From NCBI RefSeq assembly GCF_001816145.1, contig NZ_MDZB01000011.1, positions 1-64,000 of the forward strand: 64,000 nt of DNA, in the 5' to 3' direction. The notes under the pieces were generated by a model. That model had not been told where the DNA came from. It was given only the letters and a program-made list of their open reading frames with translations, and made no database searches. Of this stretch, positions 27,093 to 36,007 are shown in pieces. Source of the DNA: Hymenobacter lapidarius. GTDB lineage: Bacteria > Bacteroidota > Bacteroidia > Cytophagales > Hymenobacteraceae. The position numbers and the translations under genes are program-made. Numbering within the stretch: position 1 is the stretch's first letter; every line of letters begins with the position of its first letter.

Positions 27093-27863
27093 ATGCCCAA
27101 CACGGTCCTTTACCTCGTGCCCACGCCCATTGGCAATCTGGAAGACATTACGCTGCGGGCCATCCGCATTCTGGGCGAAGTGGGCACGGTGCTGTGCGAA
27201 GACACCCGCACCAGCGGCCGACTAATGCAGCATCTGGGCATCAAAAAGCCGCTGCTCTCCTACCATCTGCACAACGAGCACCAGCAGGTGCCGCGCCTGC
27301 TTGACCGCTTGGCCAAGGGCGAAACCATGGCGCTGATATCGGACGCCGGCACGCCCGGAATTTCGGACCCGGGGTTTCTGTTGGTGCGCGAGTGCTTGGC
27401 GCAGGGCTTGGGCGTGGAGTGCCTACCCGGCGCTACGGCGTTTGTGCCAGCCCTGCTCAAGTCGGGCTTTGGGGCCGAACGGTTCACGTTTGAAGGGTTT
27501 TTGCCGGTGAAGAAAGGCCGGCAGACCCGGCTGCGGGAGCTGGCTTCAGAGACCCGGACCATGATTTTTTACGAGTCGCCGCACCGCATTGTGAAAACGC
27601 TGGGCCATCTGGCCGAGGTGCTGGGCCCGGAGCGGCCCGCCTCGGTGAGCCGCGAGCTCACCAAATTATTTGAAGAAACCGTAACCGGGACGCTGGCCAG
27701 CCTGGAGGCTGATTTCGCCGCCCGTCCCACTATCAAAGGAGAAATTGTCGTTGTCGTCGAAGGAAATCTTGCCCCGCCCGTCCGTGAGCCCCGCCCCGGC
27801 CGCGAAGACCGATACCGCCGTACCGATGAAGACGATGCCGATGACGTTGCCGCCGAGGACTAG
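27093..27863 (+). CDS. rsmI: 16S rRNA (cytidine(1402)-2'-O)-methyltransferase RsmI
   Basis: 256 aa. Tetrapyrrole-methylase fold with 'TVLYLVPTPIGNLEDITLRA', 'VGTVLCEDTRTSGRLMQHLGI', 'ALISDAGTPGISDPGFLLV' and 'ERFTFEGFLPVKKGRQTRL', all diagnostic of RsmI. It 2'-O-methylates C1402 of 16S rRNA in the P site, using SAM. It is followed by lnt 4 nt later. The C-terminus is a charged tail ('REPRPGREDRYRRTDEDD') without counterpart in the core family. Confidence 0.96.
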   Translation: MPNTVLYLVPTPIGNLEDITLRAIRILGEVGTVLCEDTRTSGRLMQHLGIKKPLLSYHLHNEHQQVPRLLDRLAKGETMALISDAGTPGISDPGFLLVRECLAQGLGVECLPGATAFVPALLKSGFGAERFTFEGFLPVKKGRQTRLRELASETRTMIFYESPHRIVKTLGHLAEVLGPERPASVSRELTKLFEETVTGTLASLEADFAARPTIKGEIVVVVEGNLAPPVREPRPGREDRYRRTDEDDADDVAAED

Positions 27864-27867
27864 CCGC

Positions 27868-29493
27868 ATGCGTCCGGCGGTGCTGGCCGTGCTGGGCGCC
27901 CTGCTCCTGTGGGGCGGCTGGGCCCCGTGGCCCACGGCCTGGCTGGTCCCGTTGTTGTTCATCGGCTGGGTGCCCTACCTGCTCCTGGAGCGGCAGCTCA
28001 CGCTGCAGGGCGCCAGCAAGCGCACGGTGTTCGGCTACACCTACCTGTTTCTGGTGCTCTGGAACGCCCTCACCACGTGGTGGGTGAGCTACGCCGAGCT
28101 CACGGCCGGCATTGCCGCCGTGGTGCTCAACGCCCTGCTCATGTGCCTGCCGCTCATGGCATTCCGCCAAACCAAGAAGCGGCTGGGCAGCCGCGTAGGC
28201 TACGCCTCGCTGCCCATTTTCTGGATTGCTTTCGAGCAGCTGCACCTGCACTGGGACCTCACCTGGCCGTGGCTCACGCTGGGCAATGGCTTTGCCGCCG
28301 CGCCGCAGTGGGTGCAGTGGTACGAGTACACCGGTTTCCTGGGCGGCTCGGTGTGGGTGTGGGCCGTGAACCTGTTGATATTCTGGGCGTGGTGGGGCCG
28401 CGGAGGCGTGCCGTTCTGGAACATTGCGGGACCGCGCCGGTGGCGCTGGGCCATGCCCATTCTGACGATGTGGATACCCTTCACCATTTCAACCGTTATC
28501 GGCCGTAACTACCAGGAAAAAGGGCCTACGGCTGAAGTAGTGGTGGTGCAGCCCAACCTCGACCCGTACGTGGAGAAGTTTGAGGGCGGCGCCAAATTCG
28601 TGCCTTACGACGAGCAACTGACCCGGCTGCTGAGCCTGACCGAGCAGAAGCTCACGCCGCAAACGCGCCTCGTGCTCTGGCCCGAAACCGCGCTGGAAGA
28701 GTCTTACTGGCAAAACACGATAGACAGCAACTACAAGATTCTGCGTATTCGCGAGTGGCTGCGGCGGCACCCCGGCGTGTCCGTGCTCACGGGCATCACG
28801 ACCATCGATTCTTACCCTAATAAGGAGGGAGCCAGCGAGACCGCCCGCTACCGCGACGACCTGGGCTACTACGACATTTTCAACACCGGCGCCTATTTCG
28901 CCACGGCCGCCGCGCCCATTGCCTTCTACCACAAGTCGCGGCTGGTGCCGGGGGTCGAGAAGATTCCGCCCCTGCTGGCGTCGGTCATTTCCCACATCGA
29001 TTTGGGGGGCACGGTGGGCAGCGTGGGCAGCCAGCCCGACCGCACCGTCTACCCGGCCCCTCCGGGTGCCCCGGCTCTGCGCGTAGCTCCCATTATTTGC
29101 TATGAGTCCATTTACGGCGACTTCGTGAGCGAGTACGCGCGCAACGGCGCCACGCTGCTCAGCGTGATTACCAACGACGCGTGGTGGCACGATTCGCCGG
29201 GCTACCGCCAACTCTTCAGCTACGGGGTTCTGCGCTGCATCGAAACCCGCCGCGACCTGGCCCGCTCGGCCAACACGGGCTTCACCGGCTTCATCAACCA
29301 AAAAGGCGAGGTGATTCAGCGCGAGCAAGCCTGGATTCCCACCGCCAGCCGGGCCACCGTGCACCTGAATGACGAGTTGACGTTCTACGTGCGCTTCGGC
29401 GAGCTCATTGGGCGCGGCGCGCAAATTCTGGCGGTGCTGCTTTTGATGGTTGCCATTGTGCAGGGCCAGCGCCAAAAACAGTTGGCTCGTTAG
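27868..29493 (+). CDS. lnt: Apolipoprotein N-acyltransferase
   Basis: 541 aa from ATG 27868, which lies 4 nt after rsmI and has GAGGA 9 nt upstream; earlier in-frame ATGs at 27826 and 27841 would overlap rsmI. Several N-terminal membrane segments, then a CN-hydrolase domain with the catalytic triad Glu273 ('VLWPETALEE'), Lys356 ('FYHKSRLVPGVE') and Cys411 ('PIICYESIYGDF'). It transfers the third acyl chain to the N-terminal Cys of lipoproteins at the inner membrane. The window encodes several lipoproteins that would be substrates. Confidence 0.93.
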   Translation: MRPAVLAVLGALLLWGGWAPWPTAWLVPLLFIGWVPYLLLERQLTLQGASKRTVFGYTYLFLVLWNALTTWWVSYAELTAGIAAVVLNALLMCLPLMAFRQTKKRLGSRVGYASLPIFWIAFEQLHLHWDLTWPWLTLGNGFAAAPQWVQWYEYTGFLGGSVWVWAVNLLIFWAWWGRGGVPFWNIAGPRRWRWAMPILTMWIPFTISTVIGRNYQEKGPTAEVVVVQPNLDPYVEKFEGGAKFVPYDEQLTRLLSLTEQKLTPQTRLVLWPETALEESYWQNTIDSNYKILRIREWLRRHPGVSVLTGITTIDSYPNKEGASETARYRDDLGYYDIFNTGAYFATAAAPIAFYHKSRLVPGVEKIPPLLASVISHIDLGGTVGSVGSQPDRTVYPAPPGAPALRVAPIICYESIYGDFVSEYARNGATLLSVITNDAWWHDSPGYRQLFSYGVLRCIETRRDLARSANTGFTGFINQKGEVIQREQAWIPTASRATVHLNDELTFYVRFGELIGRGAQILAVLLLMVAIVQGQRQKQLAR

Positions 29494-29495
29494 GC

Positions 29496-29676
29496 AAACT
29501 CCCCTCCTTTTTTAAGGAGGGGACACTCACGCGAAGCGTAAGCTGGGGTGGTTACCCTCGTTGCACGACACCCGAACAACTGGCGATGGAGTTGTTCGCC
29601 CATCGTTCAACGACTTCACCACCCCCGTCCGAGCCGTTGGCTCGAACATCCCCTCCTTAAAAAAGGAGGGGAGTTT
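29496..29676. repeat. 181-bp inverted repeat with hairpin ends (MITE-like)
   Basis: Terminal arms AAACTCCCCTCC...AAGGAGGGGA (29496-29523) and TCCCCTCCTT...GGGGAGTTT (29649-29676) are reverse complements of 28 nt, and each arm is itself a hairpin (CCCCTCCTT / AAGGAGGGG). Inner GGGGTGGTT and CACCACCCCC continue the pairing. It has no coding capacity. It fills the lnt-inositol phosphatase spacer. Confidence 0.8.
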
Positions 29677-29696
29677 TTTCTTTCTGCCTCCTTCCC

Positions 29697-30500
29697 ATGA
29701 CTCCTGATTTTCCCCAACTTTCCCTGCGTCTCGCGGCGCTTTGCCGCACCACGGCCCAGTTCATCCGCCAGGAGGCGGCCACCTTCGACCGGGGCCGAAT
29801 TGAGCACAAGGGCGTGCACGACCTGGTGAGCTACGTGGACCAGGAAACTGAGCGCCGGCTGGTAGCGGGCCTGCGTGAGCTGCTGCCCGAAGCCGGCTTT
29901 ATTACCGAAGAAGGCACCGCCGGCCCCGATTCGCACACCGAAGAATTCATCTGGATAATTGACCCGCTGGATGGCACCACCAACTTCGTGCACGGCCTGC
30001 CCGTGTACTCCATCAGCGTGGCCCTGCTGCACCGCAAAGAGCTGGTGGTGGGCGTAGTGCACGAAGTAAACCGCGACGAGAGCTTCCGGGCCGTGCGCGG
30101 CGGCGGCGCCTTTTGCAACGACCTGCCCATCCGCGTAACCGACATTTCGCTCCTCAACGAATCCCTCATTGCCACGGGCTTTCCCTACAAGGACTTTGGC
30201 CAGATGAATACCTACCTGCAGGTGCTGGGCGCGTTCATGAGCCGCAGCCACGGCGTGCGCCGGCTGGGCTCCGCCGCTGTGGACCTAGCGTATGTAGCGG
30301 CCGGGCGCTGCGAGGGTTTCTTCGAGTTCAACCTCAATTCGTACGACGTGGCCGCCGGCATCTTGCTGGTGCGCGAGGCGGGCGGGCACGTCACCCAGTT
30401 TCTGGCAGATGGCGACCCCGTGTTTGGCCGCGAAGTGGTGGCCAGCAACGCCCACGTGCACCGCGAGATGCAGCAAACCATTGGCGAGTTCTGGGCCTAG
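29697..30500 (+). CDS. suhB: Inositol monophosphatase family protein
   Basis: 267 aa. Metal-dependent phosphatase signature: 'GFITEEGTAG' (Glu ligand), 'EEFIWIIDPLDGTTNFVHGLPVYSISVAL' (DPLDGTTN) and 'RRLGSAAVDLAYVAAGRCEGFFEFNLNSYDVAAGILLVREAGG' (WDxAAG-equivalent SYDVAAG). It hydrolyses inositol-1-phosphate or a related sugar phosphate; SuhB-type members can also assist rRNA antitermination. The symbol is by family resemblance. Confidence 0.92.
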   Translation: MTPDFPQLSLRLAALCRTTAQFIRQEAATFDRGRIEHKGVHDLVSYVDQETERRLVAGLRELLPEAGFITEEGTAGPDSHTEEFIWIIDPLDGTTNFVHGLPVYSISVALLHRKELVVGVVHEVNRDESFRAVRGGGAFCNDLPIRVTDISLLNESLIATGFPYKDFGQMNTYLQVLGAFMSRSHGVRRLGSAAVDLAYVAAGRCEGFFEFNLNSYDVAAGILLVREAGGHVTQFLADGDPVFGREVVASNAHVHREMQQTIGEFWA

Positions 30501-30540
30501 GCACGCGGCCCAAAGCGCTGGGCACACCACTCGGGTTTAG

Positions 30541-30548
30541 TAATTTTG
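30541..30548 (+). promoter_or_regulatory. -7 box (TAATTTTG) of the FeoB-associated gene
   Basis: Exact TAnnTTTG match, 34 nt upstream of ATG 30583. Confidence 0.45.
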
Positions 30549-30582
30549 TAAACCATTCTTTTTCCACTGCAGTTACCCTGGT

Positions 30583-30804
30583 ATGATGCTGCTCGCCCTT
30601 ACCGCCGTCGAAATTCAATATTTCCTAATTGGTGCCCTCTTTGTAGCCGCTGCGTTCTATGTGGGCCGCATTTTCTGGCGGGCGTTTTTTAGCAAGACGG
30701 CGGCTGGCTGCGCCAAGGGCTGTGGCGGCGCCTGCGGCAGCCTGGATGTGAACCAATTGCAGCGCACCATTGAGGCGCGAAGCACTACGCGAACCGGCCG
30801 CTAG
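30583..30804 (+). CDS. FeoB-associated Cys-rich membrane protein
   Basis: 73 aa. One membrane segment ('EIQYFLIGALFVAAAFYVGRIFW', about 10-32) followed by a short basic stretch and the Cys cluster 'GCAKGCGGACGS' (Cys43, Cys47, Cys51), the hallmark of the FeoB_associated family. These small proteins are often found with the ferrous iron transporter FeoB; here no feo gene is adjacent. A second ATG at 30586 is equally possible as start. Confidence 0.78.
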   Translation: MMLLALTAVEIQYFLIGALFVAAAFYVGRIFWRAFFSKTAAGCAKGCGGACGSLDVNQLQRTIEARSTTRTGR

Positions 30805-30940
30805 CGGCGCTCGCGCCTTCCCACGCATTTTATTCAGCTTTGTATAACCCGCCCCCGCCCCGGCTCCGTATAGCCGGAGCGGGGGCGGGCGGCGTTTGCG
30901 CCGTTCCGTTCCGCCTTTCACTTTCCAACACACCACCGCC

Positions 30941-31282
30941 ATGCAGGACAAAGAAGAAGAACGCTCACTCGTGAACGTTGAAAACAAGCTGAATAAGGAT
31001 GGCTTCACTCAGGATTTTACCGTGCGCGACGGCCGCATGCAAACCATTGGCGACGACTCGAGCAAGAGCTACGCGCCCGATGAAGTAACCATCGTTGATT
31101 TTTACCGCTTCGAGGGCGAAAGCAACCCCGATGACATGTCCATTCTCTACGCTCTGGAAATGGCCGACGGCGTGCGCGGCACCATCTCCTCGGCCTACGG
31201 CACTTACGGCGACACCGATGCCTTCGAGTTCCTCAAGCAAGTAGAGGACTTGGGCAAAAACCTAACGAAGAATCACAAATAG
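30941..31282 (+). CDS. Small cytosolic protein of the family often labelled phosphoribosylpyrophosphate synthetase
   Basis: 113 aa from ATG 30941. It has the pattern of a Bacteroidota-specific family of about 100 aa: 'KDGFTQDFTVRDGRMQ', 'YAPDEVTIVDFYRFEGESNPDDMSILYALE' and 'DGVRGTISSAYGTYGD'. Databases often carry the name PRPP synthetase for it, but it is far too short for that enzyme and lacks the PRPP loop, so I treat the function as unknown. Acidic and without membrane segments. Confidence 0.7.
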   Translation: MQDKEEERSLVNVENKLNKDGFTQDFTVRDGRMQTIGDDSSKSYAPDEVTIVDFYRFEGESNPDDMSILYALEMADGVRGTISSAYGTYGDTDAFEFLKQVEDLGKNLTKNHK

Positions 31283-31391
31283 CCTTACTCAGGCTATTCG
31301 AAGCGGGGGATTGTTGGTGGCGGACATGCGATGTTCGAGGCCGGCAGTCCTCCGTTTGCGTAGCGGGCAGGCCAAGCCAGATTACCCTGGG

Positions 31392-32411
31392 TTAGCCCCA
31401 CACTTTGGTGCCTTCCGAGCAATTGCGACACATGTCAATCTGGTCACGGCCCTTGAGCAGGCTGCCGCGAAACTGCTGGTACTTGGGGCCGCGCCAGAGC
31501 TGCCGGAAGGTTTCGGTTTTCAGGTCGCCTTGGCGGTATTCGGCGTCTTTGTCGAAGCAGCAGGGCACCACCAGGCCGTCCCAGGTGATGACGCACGAGT
31601 GCCACATTTTCCAGCAGTGGTCTACGAGTTTGTTCTTCAGACTCCAGGTACCGTTGGCGTTGTTCTGGTACCGCGAGTAATAGTCGATGGTCGGAATAAG
31701 CGGCGAGCCGTGCTGGTGGTCGTAAATCTGCGCGGTCTTGAACCACACGTCGTCCACGCCCAAGGCTTCGGCCAGCTGCTTGGCATCTTCAATCTGGTGC
31801 TCGTTCGGCCGCACCACCAGAAACTGAAAGATGATGCGCGGCGTGCTCAATTTAAGCTCCTTACGCCACTTCACCACGTTGCGCGTGCCTTCCAGCACCT
31901 TCTCCAGCTTGCCGCCCACGCGGTACTGCTGGTATACCTCCTGGGTGGTACCGTCGAGCGAGATAATGAGACGGTCGAGCCCGCTTTCCACGGTGCGCCG
32001 CGCATTTTCGTCGTTAAGGTAATGGGCGTTGGTGCTGGTGGCCGTGTAGATGCCTTTGCCCGCCGCGTACTTCACCAATTCCAGAAACTGCGGATGCAGA
32101 TACGGCTCGCCCTGAAAATAAAAAATCAGGTACCACAGCCGGCTGGCTACTTCGTCGATGGTGCGCTTAAACAACTCTTCCGGCAGCATGCCCGTGGGCC
32201 GCGTGAAGGAGCGCAACCCGCTGGGGCACTCCGGGCAGCGCAGGTTGCAGCTGGTGGTGGGCTCGAAGCTCAGGGCCATGGGCAGGCCGCGCATCCGGGC
32301 CTTGCCGGTCATTTTACTTAGAATGTAAGAACCTACAACTTGGGCGGTATTCCAGACGCGAAGCGGCGTGGCTTTGGATAAAACATTCAGGCCGTCGGCG
32401 AGCAGGGACAT
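31392..32411 (-). CDS. Radical SAM protein with SPASM domain
   Basis: 339 aa. The 4Fe-4S motif is 'TTSCNLRCPECPSG' (Cys55, Cys59, Cys62). It continues with 'FYFQGEPYLHPQFLELVKYA', 'LDRLIISLDGTTQEVYQQYR' and a C-terminal SPASM-like cluster domain ('HSCVITWDGLVVPCCFD', 'DMCRNC'). Family members modify peptides or sugars using SAM-derived radicals. No peptide precursor gene is visible nearby, so the substrate is unknown. The gene stands alone on its strand, with a palindromic repeat upstream. Confidence 0.88.
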   Translation of the reverse strand: MSLLADGLNVLSKATPLRVWNTAQVVGSYILSKMTGKARMRGLPMALSFEPTTSCNLRCPECPSGLRSFTRPTGMLPEELFKRTIDEVASRLWYLIFYFQGEPYLHPQFLELVKYAAGKGIYTATSTNAHYLNDENARRTVESGLDRLIISLDGTTQEVYQQYRVGGKLEKVLEGTRNVVKWRKELKLSTPRIIFQFLVVRPNEHQIEDAKQLAEALGVDDVWFKTAQIYDHQHGSPLIPTIDYYSRYQNNANGTWSLKNKLVDHCWKMWHSCVITWDGLVVPCCFDKDAEYRQGDLKTETFRQLWRGPKYQQFRGSLLKGRDQIDMCRNCSEGTKVWG

Positions 32412-32433
32412 AGAAACGGGGTAGAAAGCCCTA

Positions 32434-32555
32434 AAAATAAGTCATCCTGAGCGGAGCAAAGGACCTTATCGCGTCAGAACAAGTGGCGCTAGAAATATTC
32501 TAACGGCTTTTCTTGCGTGATAAGGTCCTTCGCACCACTCAGGATGACTTATTTT
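32434..32555. repeat. Second palindromic family (GTCATCCTGAG ... AAGGACCTTATC)
   Basis: Left arm AAAATAAGTCATCCTGAG + CAAAGGACCTTATC and right arm GATAAGGTCCTTCG + CTCAGGATGACTTATTTT pair with a short mismatch in the middle; the loop is about 48 nt. Same layout as the GTCATGCTGAGC family but different sequence. It lies between two minus-strand genes. Confidence 0.8.
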
Positions 32556-32564
32556 ATTAACGCG

Positions 32565-34367
32565 CTATTTCTTCGTGGTCGGAAATTCGATGGCGCTGGT
32601 GTAGGTACTGGCCTTGCCAAACGACTGGTTTATCTCGTCAATGGCTGCGCGGCTGCTCAGTCGTTTCGGCTTGGTGTTGAGGAAGGTACCGTCCTCGCCT
32701 ACCAGCATATAGGTGGGCACATCCTGCAAGGCGTAGTCCTGGGCCAAGGTCGAGCTCAGCCCGCCGCTGGGCACCCGCACCTGCACACCGGGCAGTTTTT
32801 TCACGTTCACGAGCTGGCGCCAGGCCTGTTCGTTTTCGTCGAGCGCAATATTGATAAAGGTGATGTTCTTGCCTTCAAACTTGCGAATCAGCTCCTGCGC
32901 GTAGGCCAGGTCCCGCAGACAAAGGCCGTTGGTGGTCTTCCAGAAGTTCAGATACACCAGTTTGCCCACGTAGTCGTGCAGATGCACCGTGTCGCCATTC
33001 GCGGTGGGCAGTTTGAAATCGGGGGCCGGGGCACCGATGGCAAAGTCCTTGAGCCGGTTGAAATCGGCTTGCAGGATGGCATAATACTGGTTCTTAGGGT
33101 CGTAATTGCGGAAATCATCCAGCATTGCCGCCGACTGCTTCACGTGCCCAAACCGGAACGACTCCTGCAGGATGCGCCCCAGAATAATGGCGCGGGTGGG
33201 GCCAGTGAGCTTTCGGCTGGCCAACGCGTAAGAAGCCGGGTAGAAATCCGGGTCGGAACGCTGGCGCTTCTCCTGGGCCACCGAAAAATGCACGTAGTTC
33301 AGCAGGAACTCATGGTACAGCTCGCTCTGCAACGCATTGGGTTCGTTGAGCAAGCCCGGCTCACGCAGGAAGTTGTAGTAGGTAGGCTCTATTTTCAGGC
33401 GGCCCTCGGTGTTTACCACCTGCTCGCGCAAGTCCTGGTAAGTCAGCCGGTCGTTGGCGTAGGAGTAGACAACTTCGGCGTGCGCGTAGTTGTAGAAGTC
33501 CTGGGTAAACGACTGCTTAGCTGAGTGGTCTTCCAGAAACTCCAATTCGTGCTTGCGGCGGTACTCCAGAAAGGAAAGGAAAGGCGCTTCATAGAGTTGA
33601 ATGTTGTCGGGCAGAACCTGAAAACCGTCGTTTTCCACAAATTGCGCATCGGCCTCTACTAGGTAGTTGTTGGCGTTGGCAGCCTGCTGCCGGTGGCGCT
33701 GCTCATCGGTGAGGTTGCCGCGATTACGCAGCTTGGTGGCAAAGCCCGTAGGCACATCGTTGGGCTTGAATTTCAACGTACCTGACATGTCAGCGCCCTT
33801 AAATCGCACGTCGATGTCGGTGCCATTATCCAGATATAATGGGGCCACGTCGTCGCCATACACGAAGTCGGCCTTGGTCGAGCCGCTCACAGGTATCACC
33901 AGCTTAAAGTCGCCTTTCTCGCCAATTAGCGCCCGAACGATTCTTTCGCGGGGGTCAAGCGGGTTTTCGCGGAGTGCAACGGATACCGAATCGGTGGTGG
34001 GGCCGCTGATGCGGCCGGTGAGAACGGCCGTTCCCATGGGCACGGGGGCGCTGGGGCGGGCGGCGGGGCGGACCACTGCGGGCGCAGCAGGAGCCGTAGC
34101 GGCGGGCGCAGCAGCGGGCATTTGCTGAGCCGATGCTGGCACCGATTGCGGCTGCGGTTTTGCGGCGGGCGTCGCCTTTGTCGCAGTCGCGGTTTTTTTG
34201 ACTGCGCCGGGGGCAGTGCTGCGCTTGGCTGCACTTTTCGGGGCCGCGGTTTTCTTCTGAACCACGGCCGGCGACGTTGCCTTGCTTTGCGCCTGCCCCA
34301 ACAGCGGTGCCGCTAGCAGAGCCGTGCCCAGCAGATAGCGCGCGTAGGTGATGAAGGATGACATCAT
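32565..34367 (-). CDS. Redoxin/TlpA-fold secreted protein with an incomplete active site
   Basis: 600 aa from ATG 34367 (GTG 34373 and ATG 34364 are alternatives). Signal peptide 'YLLGTALLAAPLLGQAQ', then a Lys/Ala/Pro low-complexity linker (about 25-110), an N-terminal DUF4369-like beta domain ('AVLTGRISGPTTDSVSVAL'), a helical region and a C-terminal thioredoxin-like domain: 'GKLVYLNFWKTTNGLCLRDLAYAQ' and cis-Pro 'LQDVPTYMLVGEDG'. The CxxC motif is reduced to NGLC, so only one Cys remains; ordinary disulfide exchange is unlikely. Periplasmic. Function unknown. Confidence 0.8.
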   Translation of the reverse strand: MMSSFITYARYLLGTALLAAPLLGQAQSKATSPAVVQKKTAAPKSAAKRSTAPGAVKKTATATKATPAAKPQPQSVPASAQQMPAAAPAATAPAAPAVVRPAARPSAPVPMGTAVLTGRISGPTTDSVSVALRENPLDPRERIVRALIGEKGDFKLVIPVSGSTKADFVYGDDVAPLYLDNGTDIDVRFKGADMSGTLKFKPNDVPTGFATKLRNRGNLTDEQRHRQQAANANNYLVEADAQFVENDGFQVLPDNIQLYEAPFLSFLEYRRKHELEFLEDHSAKQSFTQDFYNYAHAEVVYSYANDRLTYQDLREQVVNTEGRLKIEPTYYNFLREPGLLNEPNALQSELYHEFLLNYVHFSVAQEKRQRSDPDFYPASYALASRKLTGPTRAIILGRILQESFRFGHVKQSAAMLDDFRNYDPKNQYYAILQADFNRLKDFAIGAPAPDFKLPTANGDTVHLHDYVGKLVYLNFWKTTNGLCLRDLAYAQELIRKFEGKNITFINIALDENEQAWRQLVNVKKLPGVQVRVPSGGLSSTLAQDYALQDVPTYMLVGEDGTFLNTKPKRLSSRAAIDEINQSFGKASTYTSAIEFPTTKK

Positions 34368-34386
34368 ACTCACAAAAAACTAGAAA

Positions 34387-34402
34387 TCGGTGGGGCCACC
34401 GA
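34387..34402. promoter_or_regulatory. 16-bp palindrome upstream of the redoxin-fold gene
   Basis: TCGGTGGGGCCACCGA: a 7-bp perfect stem on a 2-nt centre, 20 nt upstream of the ATG at 34367. It could be an operator or an mRNA hairpin; no T-run follows. The rest of the 242-bp spacer to radA is AT-rich with no gene. Confidence 0.3.
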
Positions 34403-34609
34403 CTGTTGACCTGCGACCTGAAAAATGCTACTGACTGCTGATTTTGTATGGAATTCGCGGTAAAAGACTATCAGCTGTCCGAAGATAAGGCATTTTAGTT
34501 TATAAAATCCAAATCAGCTGAATATCATTTTTCAAGCAGTTGTGCTTGTTGCTCTGGCATCTCCGGTTTGGGCTTGCACTCAGCAACTGATAATCCGTCT
34601 GCTATTCGA

Positions 34610-36007
34610 TTAGCCGAATAAACCGTCGAGCACTTCGTCGAGCCGGCTCACGGCGTGAACTTTCAAACCGAAACGGGCGAGGTCCAGTCCTTTGCCATTA
34701 AACTGCGACACGTACATCTCCCGAAAGCCCAGTTTTTCGGCCTCAGCCAGGCGCTGGTCGAGGCGCGACACGGCACGGATTTCGCCGCTCAGGCCCACCT
34801 CCGCGGCCAGGCACACATTGCCGGGAATGGGCACGTCGTTGAGGGAAGAAACCACGGCCGCGCACACGGCCATGTCCAGGGCGGGGTCGTCGAGGCGCAG
34901 GCCGCCGGCAATGTTCAGGAACACGTCGTGCTGGCCCAGGCGCAGGCCGGCGCGCTTCTCCAGCACGGCCAGCAGCATTTGCAGGCGCTTGGCGTCGAAG
35001 CCGGTGCTGCTGCGCTGCGGGGTACCGTAGGTGGCGGGCGTTACCAGGGCCTGCACCTCCACCAGCAGCGGCCGGTTGCCCTCCAGCGTGGCCCCAATGG
35101 CCATGCCGCTCAGGCTCTCGCCCCGCTGCGAGAGCAGGATTTCGGAGGGGTTGCTCACCTGGCGCAGGCCATCGCCCTGCATTTCATAAATGCCCAGCTC
35201 CGAGGTGCTGCCGAAGCGGTTTTTGGTGGTGCGCAGGATGCGGTAGCTCATGTGCCGGTCGCCCTCAAACTGCAGCACAGTATCCACCATGTGCTCCAGG
35301 ATTTTGGGGCCGGCAATGCTGCCGTCTTTGGTAATATGGCCGATGAGCAGCACCGGCGTGCTGGTTTCTTTGGCAAACTTCAGGAACTCGGCCGTGCACT
35401 CGCGCACCTGGCTCACGCTGCCCGCCCCGCTTTCCACCAGCGTGGAGTGCATGGTCTGGATGGAGTCAATGACGAGGATGTTGGGCTGCACCTGGTCAAT
35501 CTGCCGGAAGATGTTTTGGGTGTTGGTTTCGGTGAGGATGTAGCAGCCGGAATGCTGGCCGTCGGCCATGCGCTCGGCCCGCATTTTTATCTGTGCTTCG
35601 CTTTCCTCGCCGCTCACGTAGAGCACCTTCATTTGGCGCAGACTCAGGGCAATTTGCAGCATGAGCGTGCTTTTGCCAATGCCGGGCTCACCGCCAATCA
35701 GCACGATGGAACCGGGCACGAGGCCGCCGCCAAGCACGCGGTTCAGCTCGCCGTCGGGGGTGATGATGCGGGGCTCGTCCTCGGCCAGAATATCACCCAA
35801 CGGCACCGACTTGGCGGCCTTCTTGAGGTTGCCGCCGGGCACGGTGCTGGCGGGCTTCCACTGGCCGGTGGTGGTGGCCACGGTTTCCTTTTGAATAACT
35901 TCTTCGACGTAAGTGTTCCACTCGCCACAGGACGGGCAGCGGCCTATCCATTTCGACGATTGCGCACCGCAGGATTGACAGAAAAAAACAGTTCTCGCTT
36001 TGGCCAT
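34610..36007 (-). CDS. radA: DNA repair protein RadA (Sms)
   Basis: 465 aa, full length. N-terminal zinc finger 'FCQSCGAQSSKWIGRCPSCGEWNTY', RecA-type ATPase with Walker A 'IGGEPGIGKSTLMLQ', the RadA-specific 'KNRFGSTSELGIYEM' (KNRFG) motif and a C-terminal Lon-protease-like domain ('NIAGGLRLDDPALDMAVCAAV'). RadA drives branch migration of recombination intermediates in the cytoplasm. Single gene with non-coding DNA on both sides. Confidence 0.97.
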   Translation of the reverse strand: MAKARTVFFCQSCGAQSSKWIGRCPSCGEWNTYVEEVIQKETVATTTGQWKPASTVPGGNLKKAAKSVPLGDILAEDEPRIITPDGELNRVLGGGLVPGSIVLIGGEPGIGKSTLMLQIALSLRQMKVLYVSGEESEAQIKMRAERMADGQHSGCYILTETNTQNIFRQIDQVQPNILVIDSIQTMHSTLVESGAGSVSQVRECTAEFLKFAKETSTPVLLIGHITKDGSIAGPKILEHMVDTVLQFEGDRHMSYRILRTTKNRFGSTSELGIYEMQGDGLRQVSNPSEILLSQRGESLSGMAIGATLEGNRPLLVEVQALVTPATYGTPQRSSTGFDAKRLQMLLAVLEKRAGLRLGQHDVFLNIAGGLRLDDPALDMAVCAAVVSSLNDVPIPGNVCLAAEVGLSGEIRAVSRLDQRLAEAEKLGFREMYVSQFNGKGLDLARFGLKVHAVSRLDEVLDGLFG

